Shown here in pieces: positions 1 through 8,268 of a stretch of DNA of 43,915 nucleotides; within the stretch, counting starts at the first letter, position 1; each line of letters begins with the position of its first letter. The notes beneath the pieces were generated by a model, which was not told the origin of the DNA, ran no database searches, and worked only from the letters and a program-made list of their open reading frames with translations. Position numbers and translations under genes: made by a program. This DNA comes from Bacillota bacterium (lineage in GTDB: Bacteria; Bacillota; Sulfobacillia; Sulfobacillales; Sulfobacillaceae), in the NCBI GenBank assembly GCA_021797515.1, contig JAJZZP010000114.1, positions 1 to 43,915 of the forward strand, written 5' to 3'.

Positions 1-1
1 T

Positions 2-232
2 GCTCCGGTTATCCGCGGGTGGGGAGCGTATTTTGCCATCAGCCATGCAGGACCGCTATTCGGGCGTCTAGACCCGTGGATACGCGAGCGTTTGCGAGCC
101 TTTGTGAGCAAACGTTGGAACCGGAGTGCAGCCCTTGACCGCGAATGGCCCAACCCACGGTTTTTCGACCTCGGCTTACCTTCCTTAATCGTCATGCGCC
201 AAAAGGTGCGCAGGACTCTTCCTCGCCCCTAG
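2..232 (+). CDS. Group II intron reverse transcriptase/maturase, C-terminal fragment
   Basis: Frame 2 is open from the window edge to a TAG at 230-232 (76 codons). It begins APVIRGWGAYF and continues with LDPWIRERLRAFVSKRW. This pattern (an RGW.NYF-like start, then 'LD.W.R.RLR....KRW') is the maturase X/thumb region (GIIM domain) at the C-terminus of intron-encoded proteins. In the family this domain binds intron RNA and promotes splicing. The RT palm domain with the catalytic YADD is outside the window. The stop lies 21 bases before domain V, as expected for an intron-encoded protein whose ORF sits in domain IV. Confidence 0.75.
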   Translation, partial: APVIRGWGAYFAISHAGPLFGRLDPWIRERLRAFVSKRWNRSAALDREWPNPRFFDLGLPSLIVMRQKVRRTLPRP

Positions 233-253
233 TACGGGGCAACTATTGTCGGA

Positions 254-326
254 GAGCCGGATGTGGGAAAACCACGAGTCCGGTTCGATGAGGGGACGGA
301 CCCCGTAAGGGGTCCTCCTACTCTAC
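254..326 (+). ncRNA. Group II intron domains V and VI
   Basis: Domain V: GAGCCGGA (254-261) pairs with TCCGGTTC (279-286). GTGG (263-266) pairs with CCAC (272-275) and closes a GAAAA loop. The AGC catalytic triad lies in the first strand. Domain VI: GGACCCC (298-304) pairs with GGGGTCC (309-315) around a GTAA tetraloop. A lower stem, GAG/GGGA with TCCT/CTC, leaves A320 bulged. In this family that adenosine is the lariat branch point, usually 7-8 nt from the 3' splice site, which fits an end at 326. Confidence 0.8.
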
Positions 327-585
327 GGCGTGCCCAGAGATGACAACGCAAGGGGCACGCGAATATTCCCTGTCGCCAGTTCCCGCTCCCCTCGTTTGGC
401 CACGATTTCCCACTCGGCCGCGGAACAGCGTCAGGCGCCACGGTCGTGGCGGAATCCGGACGCCCAAAGCGCGGAGACAGCAGTTTCAAAACCATCAAAT
501 ATGGTAAAAACTGGAGATCCCTCAGCTTTCAGCCCCTCGACGGTGCGGTGTGGTTTGAGGCGGGCGTGCAGGCCACCGATGTTAC

Positions 586-2205
586 TTATGTGTTTTTTGC
601 GTCGCGCTGACGAAGAATGTTCCGCTGAATTTTGCCAGTAGTCGTCGTAGGTAACTCATCGACGTATTCAATTTCCCTCGGATATTCATAAGCCCCGAGA
701 TGGGTGCGCACGAGTTCTTGAAGTGTGAGCGCTAACTCCGCGACATCTGTCTCCTGAGGATGGCGCAGTACGATAAAGGCTTTGACGATCTCGCCTCGCA
801 CCGTGTCGGGTTTACCAATCACGGCTGCCATGGAGACCGCCGGGTGGCTTAACAACACCTGCTCAATTTCTGTCGGGCCGATGCGGTACCCGGATGAGTT
901 GATCAGATCATCAGAGCGTCCCACAAAATAAAAAAATCCCTGTTCATCTTGGCGAGCCAAATCCCCCGTATGAATGAACCCGTTGCGGGTTTTGTCTGCT
1001 GTTGCCTCGGGGCGGTTCCAATACCCTAAAAACGCGACAGGGTCTGACGCATCGACACAAATTTCTCCAACTTGGCCCGGTAATACCAAAGAACCATCTT
1101 GGTGTCGCACTGATATCTCGTGACCATATACCGGAAGTCCCATCGATCCCCTCTGAGGCTCGAACACATCTGGAGCATTTCCGATAAGCAAATTGGCTTC
1201 GGTCTGACCGTAAAACTCTGCCGGAGTGACGGAAAACGTGGAATGAATCCATTCCCATAAGTCTTGCCCTAGCGATTCACCTCCACTGGCTAAGGTACGT
1301 AGGGAAATCTCTGGCACAGCATGATCGAGAAAGTTGCGAAGCATACGTAACGCAGTCGGAGGGAAGAATACGTTGCGAATTGGCAATCGCCGCATAAGAT
1401 CTATAATTACATCCGGTTCAAATTTGCGAGCGCGAAAAGCGACCACTGGAACCCCAAAATATAGGCTTGGAAGCAAGACATCAAGCAAACCCCCAATCCA
1501 TGCCCAGTCCGCAGGTGTCCACAACAGATCTCGCGGTTGGGGGAAATGTTGGTGCGGCATTACTACACCGGGCAAATGCCCCCATAAAACGCGGTGGCCG
1601 TGTAAAGCACCTTTTGGAGTCCCTGTTGTTCCCGACGTGTAAATTATCATTGCGGGATCATCCTTACCAGTTTCCTCCGGAATCAGTGTATTTTGCGCCT
1701 CATAAAGGCGACTCCAGGATGTAACTTCTGAAGTCTCTGATTCAACGGCGCTGGTGAGGATTATGTGTTCTACGGTCGACCATCGACTGCGCAGGGTGCT
1801 CAGTCGGGGCCAATATAGGCCATCGGCAATGAGCACGCGTACACTCGCGTCGTTTAATCGGTAGGTCAGTGCATCATCCCCAAATAAGGTGAATAGAGGG
1901 ACCGCAATCGCGCCGATGCGATAAGTGGCAAGGTGCGCCACAACTAATTCCACGCTTTGGGAACAGAAGATGCCCACGCGGTCCCTCCGACCAACTCCTA
2001 AGTGATGCATCAGGTTACTTAAGCGATTCGCCAGATCCTTGAGGTCTCCAAACGTGTACGAATGTACCGTCAGATCATCGTCGACGTCGTAGATGGCAAT
2101 CTGGTTTGACGAGTGTCTTTCCAAAATTGCGGTGCCGATGTTGCAATGGGGAGGCAATTGCCATCGAAAGGCGTCCCTCTCAGCATAATAAGTCGCTAGT
2201 GTCAT
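586..2205 (-). CDS. AMP-forming acyl-CoA synthetase (acetyl/medium-chain type)
   Basis: The family activates a carboxylic acid to its CoA thioester with ATP through an acyl-adenylate. The protein is 539 residues from the ATG at 2205. Visible motifs are the phosphate-binding loop YTSGTTGTPKG (about 189-199), the adenylate motif YGQTE, a TGD with RSDDLINSSGYRI hinge region, and the C-terminal TTTGKIQRN with the catalytic lysine. Overall it resembles ACS/ACSM-type enzymes, so acetate, propionate or a short/medium-chain acid is plausible, but the substrate cannot be read from sequence. The start is chosen because AAGGGAG precedes it and it overlaps the upstream CoA-transferase stop (TGATG), which suggests translational coupling. 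The frame stays open further upstream, but only as a shadow of that gene. Confidence 0.9.
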   Translation of the reverse strand: MTLATYYAERDAFRWQLPPHCNIGTAILERHSSNQIAIYDVDDDLTVHSYTFGDLKDLANRLSNLMHHLGVGRRDRVGIFCSQSVELVVAHLATYRIGAIAVPLFTLFGDDALTYRLNDASVRVLIADGLYWPRLSTLRSRWSTVEHIILTSAVESETSEVTSWSRLYEAQNTLIPEETGKDDPAMIIYTSGTTGTPKGALHGHRVLWGHLPGVVMPHQHFPQPRDLLWTPADWAWIGGLLDVLLPSLYFGVPVVAFRARKFEPDVIIDLMRRLPIRNVFFPPTALRMLRNFLDHAVPEISLRTLASGGESLGQDLWEWIHSTFSVTPAEFYGQTEANLLIGNAPDVFEPQRGSMGLPVYGHEISVRHQDGSLVLPGQVGEICVDASDPVAFLGYWNRPEATADKTRNGFIHTGDLARQDEQGFFYFVGRSDDLINSSGYRIGPTEIEQVLLSHPAVSMAAVIGKPDTVRGEIVKAFIVLRHPQETDVAELALTLQELVRTHLGAYEYPREIEYVDELPTTTTGKIQRNILRQRDAKNT

Positions 2206-3368
2206 CAGTTGTTGCTCCCTTCTATGGTATTTTGCCACGCCGCCGGGAACTGCTGAGTATGTTCTCCTAACTCGGGGGGCGGCAATACAGTGCCTCCGTC
2301 GCTGAGCCATGGGGACGTGGGCCACGTCAACTGGCCTAACAAGCGGTGGTAGGCACTGAGTTTCGGGATAGGGCTGTTGCTCCATGCTTTGGCGGCTTGG
2401 TCAACAGAGTTCACCAGAGCAACAGGAAGTCCTCTGGATACAAATAAAGCATGCCAGTGGGCCGCTGGATGTTGCGATAATTTGGCTTCGATGGCTGTTT
2501 TCAAAGCAGATCTGTGCAAAACCCGATCTTCATTAGTTCGCCATTCATCTCGGTCGACCCATTGCGGCTCTCCCAAGGTTTCGGCTAGACGTTGGAAAGC
2601 TGTATCATCGATGGCTCCAAGGATAATGGGGCGATCTTGAGTTCGAAATGCTTCATAAGGTGCAATACTAGCGTGTGCGGAGCCAGATCGCGGGTAGATT
2701 GCCCCAGCCCTAAGGTAGAGAAGCCAGGGGTGGGTCATCATCAAATCGGCGGTTTCTTCTAGGCTGACCATGATGGCACCACCTCTTCCAGTTTTTTCGC
2801 GACGATACAGCATTGAGGCAATTTGCGCAACAGCAAAAGCCCCGGTCATCATGTCAATGGCTGCGATGCCCAAGCGCACCGGATCGTCGCCAGCTTCGGA
2901 ACCGGTAATCGCCATTAATCCAGATTCGGCTTCCAGTAAAACTTCTACACCGGGGCGGTTGGCATTATGGCTATCCGCACGATAACCTTTGATGGAACAA
3001 TAAATAAGCCGAGGGTTTTCCGCGAGCAGGGTGTCAGCGTCTAAACCCCATTGTGCCATCCAGCCTGGACGAAAGTTTTCTACCAGAACATCTGCAGACC
3101 CCAGCAATTTCTTCACGCTGCACCGATCTTTTGGATCGTGCAAATCCCAGGCGACGCTGCGCTTGCCGCGGTTAAAGGCGGCAAAATACAGGCTTTCCCC
3201 GTAAACAAAGGGAGGTCCCCATTGTCTCGTTGGGTCGCCAGTCTGAGGTTTTTCAATTTTGACTACATCAGCCCCGGCATCGGCTAGGAGCATTGTAGCA
3301 AAAGGGCCAGAGAGCACTTGGGTGAAATCGACAACGCGAAGCCCCTTAAAGAGTGCAGTGAATGCCAT
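2205..3368 (-). CDS. Family III CoA-transferase (CaiB/BaiF type)
   Basis: Family III enzymes move CoA between carboxylic acids through an aspartyl-CoA thioester. The protein is 387 residues from the ATG at 3368, which has GAGGAGG 6-7 nt upstream; the open frame continues further without a ribosome binding site. The N-terminus LKGLRVVDFTQVLSGP-like region, 'LADAGADVVKIEKP' and 'FNRGKRSV' are diagnostic. The aspartate of AAIDMMTGAF matches the catalytic Asp of formyl-CoA transferase. It is translationally coupled to the acyl-CoA synthetase (TGATG overlap) and follows the symporter by 171 bases, so the three probably share a message. Substrates are unknown. Confidence 0.9.
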   Translation of the reverse strand: MAFTALFKGLRVVDFTQVLSGPFATMLLADAGADVVKIEKPQTGDPTRQWGPPFVYGESLYFAAFNRGKRSVAWDLHDPKDRCSVKKLLGSADVLVENFRPGWMAQWGLDADTLLAENPRLIYCSIKGYRADSHNANRPGVEVLLEAESGLMAITGSEAGDDPVRLGIAAIDMMTGAFAVAQIASMLYRREKTGRGGAIMVSLEETADLMMTHPWLLYLRAGAIYPRSGSAHASIAPYEAFRTQDRPIILGAIDDTAFQRLAETLGEPQWVDRDEWRTNEDRVLHRSALKTAIEAKLSQHPAAHWHALFVSRGLPVALVNSVDQAAKAWSNSPIPKLSAYHRLLGQLTWPTSPWLSDGGTVLPPPELGEHTQQFPAAWQNTIEGSNN

Positions 3369-3539
3369 GGTATCCTCCTCGGTACGGTCGTGCTTGATGA
3401 CCAAACAGACGCTGTTTACGGCAGAACCCTGAAGTGGTTCATGAAGCCAGTGGTGCAATCCTCGGCCTTTAGATCTGGGTAGGATGTCCACTGGCATTTC
3501 TTACGTATCACCTACAGCAAGGTGGAGATCACCCGATGA

Positions 3540-5081
3540 TTAGGTTGACGGCTCAACCGAAGGTGCGGAGTCGACTTCTGCTTGGGGATGACCCAGGGCG
3601 ACGACAGCTTCCACAGCCGGATCCAAGCGTTCAGTAGGCGTGATTAACGATACGACCACGTAGCCAACTAAGGACGCCGCCATGACCACGGCGATACCAA
3701 AAAAACCGCCAGGGTTCCAATTAGCAATGGTCACCCAAGTACCTCCCACAATGCCAATAAATCCGGAGGCGAGAACACCCCACCCAGTTCCGCGACGCCA
3801 ATTCAACCCTATCGCAACAGAGGGCAAGAAAACTGCAGCCAAGAGTCCCCATGCTTCTGTCCCGGCAATCCCAATCAGGCTGGATCGAGCATATGTGACC
3901 CAGAGCGCGATACCAATAAGAAGAAATGTCCACAGACGCCCCCAAAGCAGAGCGCGACGGTCTGAAAAGCGTTTACCCAACACCCCTCCCATGAAATCGC
4001 GCGTGATGGCGGCGGAAGCAATGTTGGAGAATCCATTGACAGTAGCCATAGACGCGGCGATGAGTGCGGTAAAAACGATACCACTAAGCCACGTGGGGAT
4101 AAAATGGATAAAAAAGAACGGTGCGGCATAATCGGGGTTTGATAGTAAGGGTGCCCGATGCTGCACGGTCAAAGCCGCGAGCCCGAGACCGCTAAAAATC
4201 ATAAAAGCCGCCAGTGAGTAGGTAATCCCATTACCTAGTGCTTGATAACGGGTGTTGGAGGCTTTTTTGTGGACGTAGTACTTCGCCAATAATTGTGGTT
4301 GTCCAGCCCCGCCAAGGCCAAACTCAAAAGCCCATGCAATTGCCGCCCCAATGCCTAAACCTGCGGTGCCTGCAGGCCACCAGGGCGCGGCATGATAGGC
4401 CCATGTGCCTTTAGCATGTGCTAACACCGAAAGAATATGAACCGGGTTTCCGACGACAATGAACACGGTGACGATTACAGTGATCCCGGCGAGCATTTCG
4501 AGCGAGAACTGGAACAAGTCCGTCCAGATTCCGGAGCGAATGCCGCCAGCAATCGTGTAGATAGCCACTATAGCAGTTCCTAAGAGTACGCCAGACCAGT
4601 ACGAAACCGGTAACAGAGAGGACAATACGACGCCTAAAGCCTGGAATTCCACGGAGAGATAACCCAACATGCCGACGATAATGCCTAGAATGCCAACGAT
4701 GCGCATGGCGTTGGGCATCGAAGGATAACGCAAAACCATCGCATCGGGAACCGTGTAGGCTACTCGAATCTCACCAAGTGTGCGAAGTTTGCGAGAGGCC
4801 AAATAAGCGGCCACCGCAAATCCTAAAATCGCAAATACCTGCAGGAAAAACGCCACGCCTCCGTATGCATAGGCCAAACCAGGGATTCCCACCAACCCGA
4901 AGCCGCTCATTACGGCTGCACTTCCTGAAATGATGGCGACCCAACGTGGAGCATTTCGTCCAGCAACATAATAATCGGCGAGATTGCGGGTACCGCGACT
5001 GGCCCAAAGGCCCAACGCCACCACGATAACGAAATAGATAACTACGGTGACCGCCATGCTGGCGGGTGCATGAAGGTTCAT
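3540..5081 (-). CDS. Sodium:solute symporter family (SSS) transporter
   Basis: The protein has 513 residues and many hydrophobic segments, as expected for the 13-helix LeuT-fold SSS family, which imports organic acids, amino acids or sugars with Na+ or H+. Supporting motifs are the N-terminal LADYYVAGRN, GGIRSGIWTDLFQ, and GGAGQPQLLAKYY (the SSS signature region). It starts at ATG 5081 behind AAAGGAGGG and overlaps the stop of the preceding 60-aa gene (TGATG). The adjacent CoA-activating enzymes make a monocarboxylate the likeliest cargo, by inference. It ends with a hydrophilic tail of about 30 residues. Confidence 0.9.
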   Translation of the reverse strand: MNLHAPASMAVTVVIYFVIVVALGLWASRGTRNLADYYVAGRNAPRWVAIISGSAAVMSGFGLVGIPGLAYAYGGVAFFLQVFAILGFAVAAYLASRKLRTLGEIRVAYTVPDAMVLRYPSMPNAMRIVGILGIIVGMLGYLSVEFQALGVVLSSLLPVSYWSGVLLGTAIVAIYTIAGGIRSGIWTDLFQFSLEMLAGITVIVTVFIVVGNPVHILSVLAHAKGTWAYHAAPWWPAGTAGLGIGAAIAWAFEFGLGGAGQPQLLAKYYVHKKASNTRYQALGNGITYSLAAFMIFSGLGLAALTVQHRAPLLSNPDYAAPFFFIHFIPTWLSGIVFTALIAASMATVNGFSNIASAAITRDFMGGVLGKRFSDRRALLWGRLWTFLLIGIALWVTYARSSLIGIAGTEAWGLLAAVFLPSVAIGLNWRRGTGWGVLASGFIGIVGGTWVTIANWNPGGFFGIAVVMAASLVGYVVVSLITPTERLDPAVEAVVALGHPQAEVDSAPSVEPST

Positions 5082-5263
5082 CAGGAACCCTCCTTTTGAT
5101 ACAGACCTTCTTCAATCCGGATGCGGTCTGACTGATAACGGCGAATCACAGCCTCCATCGCCGCATCGGGCTTGCTCGAGTGATTTAGTAACCATAGTCC
5201 GGGTAACCAATTGAAAACCAGCCAACCCAACACCATAAGAACAAATACAGTCAATCCCGGCAT
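5081..5263 (-). CDS. Small single-span membrane protein, probable symporter accessory subunit
   Basis: A 60-residue protein with one N-terminal hydrophobic helix (VFVLMVLGWLVFNWLPGLWL), then a charged tail rich in Arg, Glu and Lys. The start at 5263 has AAAGGAGG well placed. Its stop overlaps the symporter start by one base, so the two are made together. Many SSS symporters are encoded next to very small membrane proteins (DUF485-, DUF997- or DUF3311-like and 'symporter small accessory protein'). I do not recognise this one specifically, so the accessory role rests on position, coupling and topology. Confidence 0.75.
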   Translation of the reverse strand: MPGLTVFVLMVLGWLVFNWLPGLWLLNHSSKPDAAMEAVIRRYQSDRIRIEEGLYQKEGS

Positions 5264-5546
5264 TTTTGTTCCTCCTTTATTATTTCTGTGCGGCTGCGTT
5301 ATCGTTGGCGGTCATGAGAATAAAATAGGCTCATTAAACGCGCATGTAGGGTAGGTAACCCATGTTACGTGATGGTTTCGGCAGCGACACCCCATTATGC
5401 TGGAAATGATTTTGAGGGGGGCTCGCCGGTCTTCAACCAATCAGTTTATCGGGTATGTACCGCTGAGCGGCGTTACCACATAGTTTGCCAAGGACTTTCA
5501 ACTCCGTCATCGTGTAATATTCACAAAATTTATTCAAGTTACTCGT

Positions 5547-7832
5547 TCATTTGGGGAATCCCAGTGTCTTCCAAGCGAGCGCAGCGATTTCCAACATGAG
5601 ACGAGTGACTGGATCGTCGAATGGATCGCTTAAGACCAGGCGGAGTTTTTCAATTCGATAGCGGAGTGTATTCGGGTGAACATGTAAAGCTTTTGCAGTC
5701 TTAGCTTGGTTTTGTTCGTTGACCAAATACGCGTAAAGGGTCTCGACCCACATGGCATCTTTTCTCAAAAGTGGGCCAAGATACTGTTCGACCATTTGTT
5801 TCAATACCTGTAAGTCTGCTTGTCCAAATAGTGTTAGAAGGGGGGTAAGCGGTTTTAGCAAAGTGATTGGTTGCCGTAGGTGCGGCCCTAGCCAGTCCAA
5901 CACCCGAAAAGCCTCTAATATGGCTTCACGATCCGCGGCGAACTCGCGTTCTACTTCCCCTGCGACCAGGCGGATCGATTCCGAAGACCAAACCGTCTGA
6001 TTGTTGAGATGACGAATCATTTGGTGCAAAAACTCAACGTCAGGAGAGCGGCTAAAACCCACAACCCAGGCCCCGTAAACGGCAAAAAAGTCCTGGGGGG
6101 AGAATGCTGTAAGAAGACGATGAATGTCGCGCGCTGCGACTAGTCCTTCATGTTCGGGGGCGTTCATAATTTGAAGCACAAAAGGGCGGTGTGGCAATGT
6201 GGCTTGAGGCCAAACCTCACGAGCGTGACGCAACAGCACTTCGCGGGGCGGCATGGGGGTTGCCAACAATTCATCCAAGAATTCGCGCTGGTGCTGCTGT
6301 TCTGCCTTATGCAAGGCTTCGGCAACCGATCGTTGCAAAGCCCAATTTGCAGCTGCCATTTCTAATATGTTCACGATCAACGGGGTCCATGGGGTCTTCG
6401 TGCTATGCCATGTTATAAAAAACCCGTAGTTATCCTGCTCAGTGCCCAAGGGCAACACCACGAATGGATGGTGGTTAACTGCGCTGGTAGAAGAATAAAC
6501 CATAGGGGCCGATAAATTCACTCCGTATCGTGATAGAAATAATAACGGCACAACACTGCCTTCGGTTAGTCCCGAATCCGGCCAGTTGGTGGTTTTGCCC
6601 AAGACCGTATAAGCATTGTCTATGACAAGAATTTCCACCGCAATTTCAGCGGCAAACTCGTTTAAGGCAACCTTCGGACTTGTACCAGTCAAGTGGACAG
6701 CGGTTAATTGTGCCATCCGTTCCACCGTCCGTTCCAACCAATGTAACTGCGCTTCCGCTTCATCCCGAACCGCCGTACTGGATTCTGCGACGGATAGCGC
6801 CGTGCGATACGACTCGGCATTATCCAGTGCTAACGCGGCAAAGTCGGCTAAAGACGATAAAATGGCAATCTGATGTGCTGTGAACTGGGCTGGCTGGCGT
6901 TTGGCGGCGAAGAGCACTCCGAGGGACTTGTTACGTACTACTAAAGGAACACCTAGAATGGCACGGATCCCTTCTTGCCGAACAATACGATCGGTTATCG
7001 GATCGTGTTCGATGCTGGACGAGTTGAGGTAATCGGCTACGGTGAGCGGTTGTTGGTTCCGCGCCACCCATCCGCCAATGCCTACACCCAACGGCAGCAC
7101 GATATCAAGAAATTCCGGGTGGAGATAGCCACATGCCACCTTCATCCGTACAGTCAGGCTGATCGGATCCACCAGTGTGACATAGGCCAAGTCAGTATCT
7201 AGAAAGCGTCGTGCTCGATCAATAGTCGTTTCTAGGAGCGGTGTGGGGTTTAATTGTTCGCTCAACCGCGTGGCTGTGTCATAGAGCATGGACAGTGTCT
7301 GCGCACGAGACATAGCTTGAAAATCATCCAACAGCCCTTCCACGCGTCGTGCCACGAGTTTTATAGTGTTTTGGTTCAGGGAGTCAACAGGGAATGGACA
7401 ATGCACCGATAAAGTGGCTCCGGAGTAGCTGGCAACTATTGTGTTTCCGTCAACTGTGAGTTGACGCAATACCTGAGGCTCGTCTTGCTCTGGATAATTC
7501 TCGTTCAGAGTGAGAATGCAGGTTTCGGTAGGAACATAAGTGCCGACTAATTTTGTCACAAGTGCTGGCAGATCCTCAATGTGTATGTCGCGAAGGCGTG
7601 GTGGTACTTCGGGGCCGAAATCATTGTCGGGAGTGAGGCGCAAAGACAACCCGAGAATTTGACACATTTTAAAGAAAACGGAGAGTGAGGGCATAACCTT
7701 GCCGCGTTCTACAGCGTTGATTAGGCTTCGTGTGCATCCAACCTGGCGGGCGAACTCTGCCTGAGACAGTTTCAGTTGTTCGCGTGTTGCACGCAAAGTT
7801 GATACCCACGATTTAATCTGAGGTTGAAACAC
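5547..7832 (-). CDS. XRE-GAF-PucR-type transcriptional regulator
   Basis: A 761-residue regulator with an unusual order of domains. Residues about 13-66 form an XRE/Cro helix-turn-helix (LKLSQAEFARQVGCTRSLIN). About 180-345 is a GAF domain ending in LGVPLVVRNKSLGVLFAAKR. A middle region follows, and the last about 70 residues are a PucR C-terminal HTH (NQAKTAKALHVHPNTLRYRI). Members with a PucR/CdaR-like tail usually sense a metabolite and activate catabolic genes. The start is GTG at 7832 with GGAGGTG upstream; the first hydrophobic core follows at once. It lies directly upstream of, and codirectional with, the symporter/CoA cassette, so local control is likely. Palindromes sit just upstream (7848-7934). 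Confidence 0.87.
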   Translation of the reverse strand: MFQPQIKSWVSTLRATREQLKLSQAEFARQVGCTRSLINAVERGKVMPSLSVFFKMCQILGLSLRLTPDNDFGPEVPPRLRDIHIEDLPALVTKLVGTYVPTETCILTLNENYPEQDEPQVLRQLTVDGNTIVASYSGATLSVHCPFPVDSLNQNTIKLVARRVEGLLDDFQAMSRAQTLSMLYDTATRLSEQLNPTPLLETTIDRARRFLDTDLAYVTLVDPISLTVRMKVACGYLHPEFLDIVLPLGVGIGGWVARNQQPLTVADYLNSSSIEHDPITDRIVRQEGIRAILGVPLVVRNKSLGVLFAAKRQPAQFTAHQIAILSSLADFAALALDNAESYRTALSVAESSTAVRDEAEAQLHWLERTVERMAQLTAVHLTGTSPKVALNEFAAEIAVEILVIDNAYTVLGKTTNWPDSGLTEGSVVPLLFLSRYGVNLSAPMVYSSTSAVNHHPFVVLPLGTEQDNYGFFITWHSTKTPWTPLIVNILEMAAANWALQRSVAEALHKAEQQHQREFLDELLATPMPPREVLLRHAREVWPQATLPHRPFVLQIMNAPEHEGLVAARDIHRLLTAFSPQDFFAVYGAWVVGFSRSPDVEFLHQMIRHLNNQTVWSSESIRLVAGEVEREFAADREAILEAFRVLDWLGPHLRQPITLLKPLTPLLTLFGQADLQVLKQMVEQYLGPLLRKDAMWVETLYAYLVNEQNQAKTAKALHVHPNTLRYRIEKLRLVLSDPFDDPVTRLMLEIAALAWKTLGFPK

Positions 7833-7847
7833 CGGTCACACCTCCAG

Positions 7848-7934
7848 AGTACATTGTACTGAAAAGTAGAATAACTCTAAACTCAACTTTGAGGAATTTC
7901 GCGACCTGTACAATTTCGCGGGCTAAATTGTACA
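7848..7934. promoter_or_regulatory. Two palindromes upstream of the XRE-GAF-PucR regulator gene
   Basis: AGTACA-T-TGTACT (7848-7860) lies 16 bases before the GTG start. TGTACAATTT (7907-7916) and AAATTGTACA (7925-7934) form a perfect 10-bp inverted repeat around an 8-base spacer. Both share the core TGTAC. Their position in the leader of a regulator gene suggests operators, perhaps for autoregulation, but no binding protein can be named. Confidence 0.5.
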
Positions 7935-8040
7935 AGTCGGAATTTTTCGGGGGAAACCCCGCTCGTGGTCGAACACGACTATCAGGCGCCCCTCCTGTTG
8001 GCGAATAGGGCCTCCGTGATCGAACAAGAGGTAACGCTAG

Positions 8041-8268
8041 CGAACATACGCGAAGGACAACATTCATGTCAACATCGTGGGGGGCACAATGAAACATCGT
8101 TTGATTGCCCTCATTCTCGAAGAGGATCCCCAAAAACAAGAAGCCGCCTAGGCACGGTGGTCGGAAGACTTGACCAGCAACATCCTCCCCATTTTTCCTG
8201 GCCGCTCCTTCCCGCGAAAAACCGCCAAAGCCAATAAGTATGCCCCCACGAAACGCCGTTGCCTGTAG
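8041..8268 (+). pseudogene. Decayed gene, possibly a transposase C-terminus
   Basis: One frame reads TYAKDNIHVNIVGGTMKHRL and continues to an in-frame TAG at 8149-8151. After it, the same frame goes on through LTSNILPIFPGRSFPRKT to a TAG at 8266-8268. The segment just before 8040 is protein-like in a different frame (EHDYQAPLLLANRASVIEQE). Two frames plus an internal stop suggest a broken gene. The basic tail with RSFPRK and NKYAPTK recalls the ends of IS4-type transposases, but this is resemblance only. Confidence 0.3.

Larger units (their letters stand above)
1..326 (+). mobile_element. Group II intron, 3' portion
   Basis: The window opens inside a group II intron. The end of the maturase reading frame (2-232) is followed by a textbook domain V at 254-286 and a domain VI at about 290-323. 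The likely 3' splice site is just after position 326 (CTCTAC, an AY end). Group II introns are self-splicing, retrohoming ribozymes that encode their own reverse transcriptase/maturase. The 5' part and most of the RT lie upstream of the window, so completeness and activity cannot be judged. The sequence after 326 would be the 3' exon, but no recognisable host gene continues there. Confidence 0.82.
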
